Below, piece after piece: positions 22,572 to 30,905 of a DNA stretch of 64,000 nt (positions are counted from its first letter, which is position 1; every line of letters begins with the position of its first letter). The notes beneath the pieces were generated by a model. It ran no database searches. It saw nothing but the letters and a program-made list of their open reading frames with translations, and was not told where the DNA came from. The DNA comes from a virus, in the IMG/VR virus record IMGVR_UViG_3300025849_000022, positions 1-64,000 of that record. The stretch is one strand, 5' to 3'. Both the position numbers and the translations under genes were made by a program.

Positions 22572-23787
22572 ATTTTGCCTTTGCTACTTGTCTTCTGTAA
22601 TGCTGTCTGTCTCTTTGTTGCTCTAGACCTAAACCAGATATTACTTTAAGTGTTCTTTCTATTGTACCATTTTGATAATCGCTTATCTTACCTAAACTAT
22701 ATTCGCTTAGGTTATCTGTATTAATATCATCAAACATATTAGACAGTTTACTAATACAGTCTTCCATGCTCCAAGGAACGTACAAGTGTCTGCCATTGTT
22801 AGCAAACACTTCTGGGAAACTTCTATATGCTGGATATAATGTAAGTGTACCTAATGTATCTGCTTCGCTTACTGTATTGCTTACCCAGTCTTGCAAGGCA
22901 CAATTAAATAATACTTGACTGTCTGCTAGTAAGTTATAGTAATCGTTTTTCTTTAAGCCTGTGTAGATCTTAAAGTTAGCAGTATTGCCTGCTTGTAATT
23001 CTAATGCTCTATCAACATACTCTTGATCTGAACTTTTTAGTTCTGGGTGTCCACAAAATATAGCAAACTCTGTAGCAGGATCTATTTTGTAATAGGCTTC
23101 TGCTAAGTCCATATAAAAGTGTGGTTGCTTCTCATCATCCCAACGTGCCGCAAAACCAACTCTCTTTGTTCTTTCTTTTAACGGCTTAGGATTAGGAACC
23201 CGCTCTTGTACTTCGCTTTTACCAAACGGCAAACCTGTTACATATATAGGCTTTTTAAATCCTGCTGTTCTTAAGTGTGCAACAAATTCTTCACTTGCTA
23301 CACATATACCTGTAACAAATTCATCTACCATTTGTTCATATCTACGCATCCAATCAAACATGCCTTCTCTAATAAGGAAGTCATCTGGGTCTGTTGTTTG
23401 TGCTAAGAATCTTAAGAATACTTTAGGTCTGTATTCAGGTGGGGATTGATCCATTATGTAAGGCAAACATTCTAAGCCTGGTGTAAACATATCTTCATAA
23501 AAGATAACATCATCGCTAGTAATTTCACCGTTCTTCATTTTCTGTACTAAGTTCATTGTTTGACTTAGACTGTAATAACTTCTACCATGTGCGTCTAACA
23601 CACTACCTGTAACGATTGCTTTACTGTTATCTAGTTCTTCGCCTTTGATAATTTCATAGTCAATGCCATGCTCTTTAAAAACACGCTCGTTCCATTCTTG
23701 TAATTGTAATGTATACCTTGCTTCATAAGACTCTAGTCCCATGTAGAACAGTTTACGCATGTTTATATCATAAACTCCATCACTCAT
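22564..23787 (-). CDS. Glycosyltransferase-like protein (GT-B type, 407 aa)
   Basis: The C-terminal half resembles a GT-B/GT4 donor-binding domain: RVGFAARWDDEKQPHFYMDLAEAYYKIDP is the usual RxxxKxxxxLxxA strand-helix, then FAIFCGHPEL, and VSNTVSEADTLGTLTLYP in place of the ExxGxP signature. The N-terminal half holds GxxxDAHGRSYYSL. Likely transfers a sugar from a nucleotide donor to DNA, a protein or an envelope glycan; galE nearby may feed it. First gene after an early promoter at 23808. Confidence 0.65.
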   Translation of the reverse strand: MSDGVYDINMRKLFYMGLESYEARYTLQLQEWNERVFKEHGIDYEIIKGEELDNSKAIVTGSVLDAHGRSYYSLSQTMNLVQKMKNGEITSDDVIFYEDMFTPGLECLPYIMDQSPPEYRPKVFLRFLAQTTDPDDFLIREGMFDWMRRYEQMVDEFVTGICVASEEFVAHLRTAGFKKPIYVTGLPFGKSEVQERVPNPKPLKERTKRVGFAARWDDEKQPHFYMDLAEAYYKIDPATEFAIFCGHPELKSSDQEYVDRALELQAGNTANFKIYTGLKKNDYYNLLADSQVLFNCALQDWVSNTVSEADTLGTLTLYPAYRSFPEVFANNGRHLYVPWSMEDCISKLSNMFDDINTDNLSEYSLGKISDYQNGTIERTLKVISGLGLEQQRDRQHYRRQVAKAKYD

Positions 23788-23807
23788 ATAGATTCTCCAT
23801 AATGTTA

Positions 23808-23836
23808 ATTATATCATATTTTATGGCCAATGTCAA
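23808..23836 (-). promoter_or_regulatory. Early sigma70-type promoter (glycosyltransferase operon)
   Basis: Reading minus: AGGTTGACA, 17 bp, TATAAT, then a ~20-base leader with TGGAG before the ATG at 23787. It starts after the TGA of the 175-aa gene. Confidence 0.85.
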
Positions 23837-23838
23837 CC

Positions 23839-24366
23839 TCAATCTATCACCTCGTCTTTGGTATATTTGGTCCAGTCTGTGAAAGTCTTCCTGTCTTGTA
23901 GTTCATGTAAACTATGACACCACACACCTGGATTAGTTGCTTTAAAGTCTTTGTCATCTAGTTTGAGTGTCGCATTGTAATTGAATTGATTAATGTAAGG
24001 CAACTTAACACTTATCATTGGTATAAATGTACTATACTCAGTCCAACCACATTCTAATACTTGTTCTGCTAAAGTTACGTCAAAGTCTAGTGTAATCCAA
24101 ATATCATCTTTTAAAAGACTTGTAACTAGTTCGTCCCAACCCTGCCAATCTTTTTCAGTTGGTGGATTAAAACTTTGGTTAGCACCTATATAAATGTGCG
24201 GACAACCGCTATTAAGTGCCCTAGCAAGTATTTCCTCTTTTGGTTGATACCCAACTACAAACAAAGTCTTTTGACCATAAGCAGGCGTATGCTCTACTTC
24301 AGTGCCTATAAAAAACTTTGTATCCTCGTGACCTTCTCTATTCATTAGTAACTCGTATAACCCCAC
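23839..24366 (-). CDS. Hypothetical protein linked to dpdA (175 aa)
   Basis: Soluble alpha/beta protein: MGLYELLMNREGHEDTKFFIG, a strand-like TLFVVGYQPKEEIL, HIYIGANQSFNP, and WITLDFDVT. The repeated strand-loop-helix pattern suggests a compact Rossmann-like or TIM-half domain. It is last in the operon after dpdA and the 64-aa ORF, so a role in handling deazaguanine or its modified DNA is possible, though unproven. No family recognised. Confidence 0.62.
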   Translation of the reverse strand: MGLYELLMNREGHEDTKFFIGTEVEHTPAYGQKTLFVVGYQPKEEILARALNSGCPHIYIGANQSFNPPTEKDWQGWDELVTSLLKDDIWITLDFDVTLAEQVLECGWTEYSTFIPMISVKLPYINQFNYNATLKLDDKDFKATNPGVWCHSLHELQDRKTFTDWTKYTKDEVID

Positions 24367-24539
24367 TTAATTAATTGATCTTGATAATCTACACCTTCAT
24401 CAATGTTTACAACTTTAGTAGGTGTAGTTTTACCATCTTTAGTCTCTAGTATTTCCATTTCAGCACCATTCTCTAGTATATGAAATTGTACATCATGTCC
24501 TTCGTATGTGTATGTGCCACTGTATGCTTTATTCGCCAT
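24345..24539 (-). CDS. Small hypothetical protein (64 aa)
   Basis: Starts inside the end of dpdA and overlaps the 175-aa gene by 22 bases. Sequence MANKAYSGTYTYEGHDVQFHI forms likely beta-strands. No family. Tight operon placement with dpdA suggests shared expression. Confidence 0.6.
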   Translation of the reverse strand: MANKAYSGTYTYEGHDVQFHILENGAEMEILETKDGKTTPTKVVNIDEGVDYQDQLIKWGYTSY

Positions 24540-26070
24540 CGAAATCTGCCCTCATTATGTCTTCTTGCATATCTGCTTCACTGTCACCTGACTCGTATTC
24601 GTCAGTTTCAAATAAAGCACCAAATGTAGATTGTTCCGCACTACCATCTGAGAAACTAATCTCTTTTAAAAACTCTTTGTTATCTTCTAACATTTGCCTT
24701 GCATTTGTGTTATTAGGATCTAACACTTCTTCTGCAAAACTATCAAACATTAAAATAGTACCAGGTACATAAGGTGAAGTTTCATTGCTTACACTACTAC
24801 CTTTTACCTTCTTCCAGTTCTTCCAATGTGTAGGTGTTCTATATTTTTCCATATCAGCAAGTCTATTTGCTTCTTGCGTTGCTGTAATATGATTATAAAC
24901 ACTATGACCCATGTAAAGAGCATAACTTAGTGTGTCCCAACTAGTTGTGCATTCTTTACCATTCCTGTTTGTATCTCCATGTCCTAAAACACAGATATCA
25001 CCAACAGTTAGTCTACTCATTATAGGGGAATGTGCAAAAGGCATAGGCATCTTTGATCCTTTCATGTCTTTGTTATCGAATGCTCTATCCATAAAGTATC
25101 CAAATCGCTTGGCTCTGTACTCATTATGTGTGTAAGTCTGGCCATATGCTGTATTAACAAAAGGCGATGCCGCATCAAATGAAAGTGTTATATTAGGATT
25201 GTCGTGCTTTCTCAACTGTCTTTGGATACTAGTGAGGTGACATGCCCAATTAAGGCGTCCAGTACCTAAGAAGTGTATCCAATCCTTGCCTTCAAGTAAA
25301 CCGTCTTCTCTAAGATCCAACAATCTACTTAGCACACTATACATGTGCTTCATATTGATACCAGCGAATGCGTAACCCTCTAAGGTTCTATTCTCATCAC
25401 CGTATGCTTCTTGCACAAAACTTTTATTGGAAAAATGCTTTACTGCATCATACCATGTTTTGCTATTCTCTTCGTTACTACCACTTAACACATTTAAAAA
25501 CTTAGTAGCACCTGGTGTTCTGTTCCTCATAAAATAGTCTAAATTAAGTAGACTGATATCTAGTGTGTCTTGAAATTCTGTAAGTCCTGTCCTTTCGCTT
25601 AGTTTACCAACTGCCGCAAAAGCAGGAACATCTAATGTCATACTCCAGTCTGCTGTATGCTCTAACCATGTAAGTATCTTATTACAAAATGCTGTTCTTA
25701 CAGGATCATTAGGATCTTTAGCATTGCTCCAATCCATTTTAATAACACCTGTGGCAAGTTGGAAACCACCTGAGTCTCCTAGTATCATAGTTTTACTACG
25801 ATCTCTACCTTGTATCATTGGCTCACGTTCATCGCTTTTAACAGGATCTAAGTGAGCATGTCCACCTGAGTAAAGACCCCATGGGTAATGATAATAACTG
25901 TTCTCAGGATCAAGGAAGTTCATACCTTGTGTGCCTTTTTCAAAGCCTTCAGGGCATCTCCATTCACTTGGATTAGCATCCATTTTCTGTAATTGCGTTA
26001 CATAGAACCCACTAATGGCGGGCAGGTAAACTGCCCAATCCTGGTGCTTCTTTCCTAAATCTTCTGTCAT
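24529..26070 (-). CDS. dpdA: DpdA-like 7-deazaguanine DNA transglycosylase (TGT superfamily, 513 aa)
   Basis: Belongs to the tRNA-guanine transglycosylase fold. The diagnostic DSGGFQ is at 99-104 (Asp99 equals the substrate-binding Asp of TGT). LDVPAF (147-151) marks the mid-barrel, and SFDAASPF (298-304, Asp299) equals the nucleophile segment. FLGTGRLNWAC lies between. The tRNA-recognition C-terminal zinc site of bacterial TGT is not seen. Phage DpdA proteins exchange guanine in DNA for a 7-deazaguanine, protecting against restriction. folE, queE and a QueD-like gene in the same region supply the base. Confidence 0.85.
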   Translation of the reverse strand: MTEDLGKKHQDWAVYLPAISGFYVTQLQKMDANPSEWRCPEGFEKGTQGMNFLDPENSYYHYPWGLYSGGHAHLDPVKSDEREPMIQGRDRSKTMILGDSGGFQLATGVIKMDWSNAKDPNDPVRTAFCNKILTWLEHTADWSMTLDVPAFAAVGKLSERTGLTEFQDTLDISLLNLDYFMRNRTPGATKFLNVLSGSNEENSKTWYDAVKHFSNKSFVQEAYGDENRTLEGYAFAGINMKHMYSVLSRLLDLREDGLLEGKDWIHFLGTGRLNWACHLTSIQRQLRKHDNPNITLSFDAASPFVNTAYGQTYTHNEYRAKRFGYFMDRAFDNKDMKGSKMPMPFAHSPIMSRLTVGDICVLGHGDTNRNGKECTTSWDTLSYALYMGHSVYNHITATQEANRLADMEKYRTPTHWKNWKKVKGSSVSNETSPYVPGTILMFDSFAEEVLDPNNTNARQMLEDNKEFLKEISFSDGSAEQSTFGALFETDEYESGDSEADMQEDIMRADFDGE

Positions 26071-26072
26071 GT

Positions 26073-26816
26073 TTAACTCTTAGCAGGTAATATATATTTG
26101 TATTCGCCTAAGCCACTGTCAATCACAATTTGCATTGCTCCTGCGTTAGCAAAACTAACAGTACAATTTGCACTATCGCTTAGTCTTAGAATACTTAATG
26201 TTTTGTCTATTTCCCATTTCCAGTTGCCAGACAGTTCGCCTTCAACATTATTATTAATAGGAAGTTTACCTTTATCACCGGCACCTTCACCAATGCTAAA
26301 ATATAAAGCACCATCTTCTGTACTTGGAGAAAACACTGGTTCAAAGCCACCTAACACACCATTGAAGTAACCTAAGTCTTTTAAGTTCTTCTGTGACGGT
26401 GTAATAGTAACGTCCCATGGTATCTCTTTCATTGTAACAGATTTTAGTTGCTGATTAATAACATCTGCTAACATAAATCTATAACTACCTGTGTGTCCTT
26501 CTGCACTTGTGAAACTAATCTGTACAGGAATATCGTCTCCATTCCTGCTTTGTGTTTCTACATTTACAGTAGAACCTTCATCTACAAATCCTGGAAACTT
26601 TAAGTATCCATCTAGTACACTCATTCTACTAAGACCTACTGTTTGGTCTACAAAGTCTGCTACAGGATTGTGTAGTTTACCTTGCAGGATAACAGTTTTG
26701 TCTGCATCCATGGCCTCTATAGTTGTACTTTCAGCAGTACCACTAATTTTAACCTGTTCAATAAAGCCTAAGGCGTGGGTGTGCCTTAGAATGTCTTTAA
26801 ATATATCTTTTATCAT
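26073..26816 (-). CDS. Sliding clamp (T4 gp45-like)
   Basis: 247-residue protein of mostly beta-strand pattern, placed immediately downstream of the gp43 polymerase gene. VGLSRMSVLDGYLKF corresponds to the loop of T4 gp45 (IYDLNGFLGIL), and the C-terminal strands (SFANAGAMQIVIDSG, YKYILPA) match the end of phage clamps. A trimeric clamp tethers the polymerase and, in T4, activates late transcription. Length is like T4 gp45 (228 aa). GAGGTGA precedes the ATG. Identified partly by context. Confidence 0.75.
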   Translation of the reverse strand: MIKDIFKDILRHTHALGFIEQVKISGTAESTTIEAMDADKTVILQGKLHNPVADFVDQTVGLSRMSVLDGYLKFPGFVDEGSTVNVETQSRNGDDIPVQISFTSAEGHTGSYRFMLADVINQQLKSVTMKEIPWDVTITPSQKNLKDLGYFNGVLGGFEPVFSPSTEDGALYFSIGEGAGDKGKLPINNNVEGELSGNWKWEIDKTLSILRLSDSANCTVSFANAGAMQIVIDSGLGEYKYILPAKS

Positions 26817-26846
26817 ATGTTGTCACCTCTTACATTAAAGTTATTA

Positions 26847-26903
26847 TTTAGGCCTTTACACCTAAAAAGTTTATAAATCCTGGCCGTTTGATACCTAACG
26901 ACC
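26847..26903 (-). promoter_or_regulatory. Two hairpins in the gp43-gp45 intergenic leader
   Basis: Reading minus from the polymerase stop: a 7-bp stem with one G-U pair and a loop of 8 (26882-26903), then a 6-bp stem TTTAGG/CCTAAA (26847-26866). Neither is followed by a U-tract, so translational control or RNA processing is more likely than termination. Confidence 0.45.
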
Positions 26904-26906
26904 AAG

Positions 26907-29612
26907 TTAATCATTAAAATTAAATAAACTATGGAATGTATTGCTGGTATCTGTTGCTGACAAATCCCATTTAAGTACATTCAATAAGTTTTCTACTTTC
27001 TTATCAACAACTGCTTCTTCCATTGAATCTTCATCAAAGGGTAGTTGTTTAAACCATTCTGGTATATGCATTTCATCTGTTGGATATGCAATACTAGTAT
27101 ATCCCATGGCATTACTTTTAAGCCTGCATACAATAACTTTCATACCATCTGTTATTTGCATACTGTATTGATCGCTATTTGCTTTTAGCATATTATTCCA
27201 ATTAATACTTGCTCTAACATGCCCGGGGATCATTATTTTCTTTTCGTCTTTGAGTTTTTCTAACTTGTATAAACTAGCACTTTTGTTCATACTAAATGCT
27301 TTATTATATGCTTCTGTGTAGTATGTTAAGTTGTTTACACGTTTTGGCATACCTTTACGCCAAGGGTCCATTGCTTTAAACTCTTTCTTAAACTCTCTAA
27401 CATTTGCTAAAACCTTTGTTTCACCATCGCCATTTAGTGTTTGCCCTAATATGTCTGATAAAAAGTCTTGCACAAACTCTGGAGTATCTGACCTCTTAAG
27501 GTCTAACCCCATTACTTTGAGTTTACCACCTTCGGGTTGATACCCTTCTAAATCTAATACATTAATAGCATATCTTTTCTTTGTAATAAAGATGCCGGCT
27601 CTACCAACTACTTCTCTGCCGGCTTTAAGTATATTACCTTGGCTAGTTGAAATGTTAAATGAATTTTTTGCAAATAAAGGGAAAGAATCACTAACGGTAT
27701 CTGATATAGTATCATATAATTTAATTGCACTATCCATGTCTAATTCAATGTCTTGCTTTTTACTAATCTCATGAGCACTAAAATACACTGAGTCAGTATC
27801 ACCATATACTATTGTATCTCCAGTATGATCATACTCGCCTGTGAGCATTTTGTTTGTCTCTGCTCCCATGTGTCTAGTGATTGCACGACCAGTAAGTGTA
27901 GTACTTTGACCTATCCTGTGGTCAAAGAACCTACTACCTGGATTACAAATAGCACCATATGTACTGTTAAGTAGAATCTTTCTGACTAACTGTCGCTTAT
28001 CCCAAAATGCTATGTCTTCTGGCGTTGTTGCTTTTTTCTTTTTAGCCTGTAACTCTTGTCTTTCTGCATACCATCTCTCCAATAGTCCTGGTATAATACC
28101 TTGTACATCTGTTCTGTATATAGTACCATTTGCACTAATGCACCAAGGCTCATCACTGTTAAACAGCATGTTATATACATCAGCACCTTTGACACTAACT
28201 TCTCTTTTATCTTCTAAATCTAATATAAGTGGCTTATCAATATCTTTAGCCATTACCATTTCATATTCATTTGTACCGAACTTACCTGCCCAGGCATCTG
28301 CAAATGACTTCTTCTCAATTTGCATTTTTTCTGTAATTTCTTTGTCTGTGTACTCTTGTCTTAGTTGCCCAACAATAGTTTCAGGAGCCATATTCAATGC
28401 TCTAATAACACTTGGATACAGACTGTTTATATCCATTGATCCTACCCATTCATGCATACCTTTCTTAGGAAATGCCACATAGGCACCTGCAACTGTATTC
28501 CCCCATGGATTCTCAGAATCTTTGTTTCGCTTTCTATCTGGTATAACCATACCGCGTCTGTGTGCTTCATTGATAATAGCAGAGTCAATTGTTTGTACCG
28601 CTCCCATTGTTACTGGAAGTAATACTGTATTCTGATGAGCAATCTCACTAGCAAGACTAATAAATTGTAACTTGTCGTCTAACTTTTTAAGTAGCATTGT
28701 GTCTTGAATATTGTATTCTAAAAACAATTCAAAGTCATGATTGTAAAGTCTATCAAGCGAACCATCATATACAACCTTCTTTTCACCTACTTCCATTTCG
28801 CCAATGTAGTCTAGTCTATAACTATGGCGTTCTTCGTAGTTGTATTTTCTATACAGTTGCATATAGTCTAAATGCACACGACCTACTAGATCATATGTTT
28901 GTGTTTCTCTACCGTGATTGATGTATTCTCTTTTAACAATATTCTTATCAAGTAAACACAGACGCCTTGTTTCGCTTTTACCTAGTACTTTGATAATTCT
29001 GTTTACGGTATAAGGAATATCATAACCTTCACTGTTCCAACCACTTAGTATATCAGCATCATCAATGAGGCTAAGGAAAGCATCTAACATTGCTTTCTCG
29101 CCACCAAATAGTATTGTATCGCCTACATTATCTGCAATCTTTTGTGCTTGTTCCCAATTAAGTGTTTTAGGTGGAACTGCTAAACATACTATTTTATCCA
29201 TCCAGTCTAAGTAAACACTGATACTAGTGATAGGCATAAATGCATCTTCAGGAGAACTATAACCTCTTTCAGGGTCAAAGTCTACCTCAATATCAAAAAA
29301 GCATTTGTGTAAGTCTGGTGCATCAACACCCAAGTAATGATCTGCTAATACTCTATTAACAGGCTTTAGGTCGCTTTCGTATGTTTGTTTGTTTTGATAT
29401 AGTGCTACATTGCGTTTAAAGTCTTTCCAGTTGTTTGCTGTAATCTTGCTAACTGGGTCACCGAATACACTATGCTGTTTGCCTTTTGGATCATCTACAT
29501 AAAAGTAGTACCGCATAGGGTGATCAATGATCTTACGTTCGCCTTCTTTTGTTCGCTCGACTACTCTTACTATGCCTTTGTTCTGTTCAAAAACTGCGTC
29601 AACGTAACTCAT
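26907..29612 (-). CDS. Family B replicative DNA polymerase (T4 gp43-like)
   Basis: Full-length 901-residue polymerase (T4: 898). Exonuclease motifs: FDIEVD (Asp107, Glu109), GWNSEGYDIPY (Asp198) and YNIQDTMLL (Asp304). Polymerase motifs: A, MDINSLYPS (Asp394); B, KILLNSTYGA; C, YGDTDSVYF (Asp605, Asp607). The C-terminal HSLFNFND resembles the clamp-binding tail of RB69 gp43. Copies the phage genome with gp44 and gp45 homologs encoded here. Starts within the end of the 86-aa gene and shares its promoter. Confidence 0.97.
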   Translation of the reverse strand: MSYVDAVFEQNKGIVRVVERTKEGERKIIDHPMRYYFYVDDPKGKQHSVFGDPVSKITANNWKDFKRNVALYQNKQTYESDLKPVNRVLADHYLGVDAPDLHKCFFDIEVDFDPERGYSSPEDAFMPITSISVYLDWMDKIVCLAVPPKTLNWEQAQKIADNVGDTILFGGEKAMLDAFLSLIDDADILSGWNSEGYDIPYTVNRIIKVLGKSETRRLCLLDKNIVKREYINHGRETQTYDLVGRVHLDYMQLYRKYNYEERHSYRLDYIGEMEVGEKKVVYDGSLDRLYNHDFELFLEYNIQDTMLLKKLDDKLQFISLASEIAHQNTVLLPVTMGAVQTIDSAIINEAHRRGMVIPDRKRNKDSENPWGNTVAGAYVAFPKKGMHEWVGSMDINSLYPSVIRALNMAPETIVGQLRQEYTDKEITEKMQIEKKSFADAWAGKFGTNEYEMVMAKDIDKPLILDLEDKREVSVKGADVYNMLFNSDEPWCISANGTIYRTDVQGIIPGLLERWYAERQELQAKKKKATTPEDIAFWDKRQLVRKILLNSTYGAICNPGSRFFDHRIGQSTTLTGRAITRHMGAETNKMLTGEYDHTGDTIVYGDTDSVYFSAHEISKKQDIELDMDSAIKLYDTISDTVSDSFPLFAKNSFNISTSQGNILKAGREVVGRAGIFITKKRYAINVLDLEGYQPEGGKLKVMGLDLKRSDTPEFVQDFLSDILGQTLNGDGETKVLANVREFKKEFKAMDPWRKGMPKRVNNLTYYTEAYNKAFSMNKSASLYKLEKLKDEKKIMIPGHVRASINWNNMLKANSDQYSMQITDGMKVIVCRLKSNAMGYTSIAYPTDEMHIPEWFKQLPFDEDSMEEAVVDKKVENLLNVLKWDLSATDTSNTFHSLFNFND

Positions 29613-29859
29613 TTAATTTGTCCGAATATTTTAACATAAATTTATATTTGCTTGCCTCTGTTATAAACTTTGCATATACTTTTGCAACTGGTTTATAACT
29701 GCTTTCAAAGTCTACTTCTTTAGAAAAGGTTGCTTCTTCACCAAATGCAAAGAAAGGAATCATTGTGTCATGCAACCTATCTTCAAAGATGTGCTCATAG
29801 TCAGCATCATCTGTCCATTGCATGTCAAATAAATATACCTTTTCTATAGTCAGACTCAT
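29599..29859 (-). CDS. Hypothetical protein ahead of the polymerase (86 aa)
   Basis: Acidic, aromatic protein (MSLTIEKVYLFDMQWTDDADY). Its end overlaps the polymerase start by 14 bases, so it is the leader gene of the replication operon. The ATG is exactly 6 bases after the -10 TATACT and no Shine-Dalgarno exists, predicting a leaderless mRNA. Unknown function. Confidence 0.65.
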   Translation of the reverse strand: MSLTIEKVYLFDMQWTDDADYEHIFEDRLHDTMIPFFAFGEEATFSKEVDFESSYKPVAKVYAKFITEASKYKFMLKYSDKLNELR

Positions 29860-29865
29860 ATTAGT

Positions 29866-29893
29866 AGTATAACAGATAGAACTATATTGTCAA
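29866..29893 (-). promoter_or_regulatory. Sigma70 promoter of the polymerase operon, predicted leaderless
   Basis: Reading minus: AGGTTGACA, 16 bp, TATACT, then 6 bases to the ATG at 29859. Confidence 0.75.
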
Positions 29894-29919
29894 CCTGTTT
29901 TTAGTTTATTGGTCCTGTT

Positions 29920-30186
29920 TTATAAGTGGTCTTTACCAACTGCGGCTAGAATAGTTTCTAGTGCATCAAACTTATCTGTTTCATCGGTAAATGATGCCTT
30001 ATGAGCAACTTTAACTGCTTTCATAAGGACTGCTGGTTTAATATCCATTTCTTCTGCTATTGCCTTAACGGTTTCTCTTAAACCAACTTGGAGTGATTCT
30101 ACTTCATAAAGGACTTGGTCTCCTTCCTGAACTAGTTTTTTAAGTCTTGCGACTTCTTCTTGATTGAATGTTTTGTTGAACGCCAT
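29920..30186 (-). CDS. DsbA-like dsDNA-binding late transcription protein (88 aa)
   Basis: Helical 88-residue protein: KKLVQEGDQVLYEVESLQVGLRETVKAIAEEMDIKPAVLMKAVKVAHKASF. This resembles the DsbA double-stranded DNA-binding family of T4-like phages (T4 DsbA, 89 aa), which helps late transcription. The match is by length and the central I..EL.I....KA pattern. Single gene behind an early promoter, next to the replication operon. Moderate confidence. Confidence 0.6.
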   Translation of the reverse strand: MAFNKTFNQEEVARLKKLVQEGDQVLYEVESLQVGLRETVKAIAEEMDIKPAVLMKAVKVAHKASFTDETDKFDALETILAAVGKDHL

Positions 30187-30222
30187 ATAAATCCTGTGTG
30201 TATGTTAATAATTATCTAAAGT

Positions 30223-30251
30223 ATTATACTAGAAATAAGTAATGTGGTCAA
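30223..30251 (-). promoter_or_regulatory. Early sigma70-type promoter for the DsbA-like gene
   Basis: Reading minus: TTGACC, 17 bp ending TTTCTAG, TATAAT, then a ~35-base leader with CAGGA before the ATG at 30186. Confidence 0.8.
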
Positions 30252-30254
30252 GTA

Positions 30255-30560
30255 CTAATATTCAGTACTGGCCTCAAAGTCCCAATCAGGTACATCTAAT
30301 TCCTCTGCAAGAATTTTCGCAATCTGCGTACCTTCTTCTGCACTAATGTCATCTTGTGTTAATACCTCATATACTTGAACATCATCTGATTCGTAATGTA
30401 CAACTTCTGCTTTTACTTTGTTGCCACTGCCATCAAATGATGAAAATACTTTGGTTGGAACAACACTTTGTACTATGTCAAAGAAGTCTACAATATCATC
30501 ACGTGATATTTCATCCTCTACGACTATTCTTACAAAGTGTTTTCTTACCTTATCTACCAT
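30255..30560 (-). CDS. Hypothetical protein (101 aa)
   Basis: Acidic alpha/beta protein (MVDKVRKHFVRIVVEDEISRDDIVD) ending WDFEASTEY, five bases downstream of the holin-like gene. No membrane segment, no known family. Its end is followed by the next early promoter. Confidence 0.65.
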   Translation of the reverse strand: MVDKVRKHFVRIVVEDEISRDDIVDFFDIVQSVVPTKVFSSFDGSGNKVKAEVVHYESDDVQVYEVLTQDDISAEEGTQIAKILAEELDVPDWDFEASTEY

Positions 30561-30565
30561 AGTAA

Positions 30566-30892
30566 TTACTTACCTTTACTAAATGCTTGAGCACCAAAGA
30601 AGGCGGCAACAATACCTGCTACTGCTACAAAGTATGTAGCGGCCATATCGCCTAGTATCTCACTTGCTTGATTTAGTCCAGCCAATACTGCAATTACTAC
30701 AGCAAATGGATATAAAAGCATACCACTTAGTGCGAACCAAGCCATGCTACGTTGAGCATCTCTCATTGCATCTAAATCTTCCAGTTCTTTTCTTTTGAAC
30801 TCTAGGAACATTTGCTCTTCTTGTTTTGAAACCTTTCCATCTCCATTTGTATCAGCCGGATGATGTATTGCTGTATTACTTTCGTCTGCCAT
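30566..30892 (-). CDS. Two-span membrane protein with EF-hand-like loop (108 aa), possible holin
   Basis: The N-terminus carries DTNGDGKVSKQEE (residues 14-26), a textbook EF-hand calcium loop (DxNxDGxxxxxE). A charged helix follows, then two membrane spans (SMAWFALSGMLLYPFAVVIAVLAG and YFVAVAGIVAAFFGAQAF). Size and two spans suit a holin, and it stands beside a late fibre gene, but lysozyme and spanin-like genes are at 43-48 kb. Holin role is only a suggestion. Confidence 0.6.
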   Translation of the reverse strand: MADESNTAIHHPADTNGDGKVSKQEEQMFLEFKRKELEDLDAMRDAQRSMAWFALSGMLLYPFAVVIAVLAGLNQASEILGDMAATYFVAVAGIVAAFFGAQAFSKGK

Positions 30893-30905
30893 TTATGTTC
30901 TCCTA

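Noticed and set aside
28012-28482. 156-codon plus-strand frame opposite the DNA polymerase
   Set aside because: Lies antisense to conserved polymerase motifs with no ribosome site or promoter; hydrophobic Ser/Cys-rich composition typical of antisense frames.
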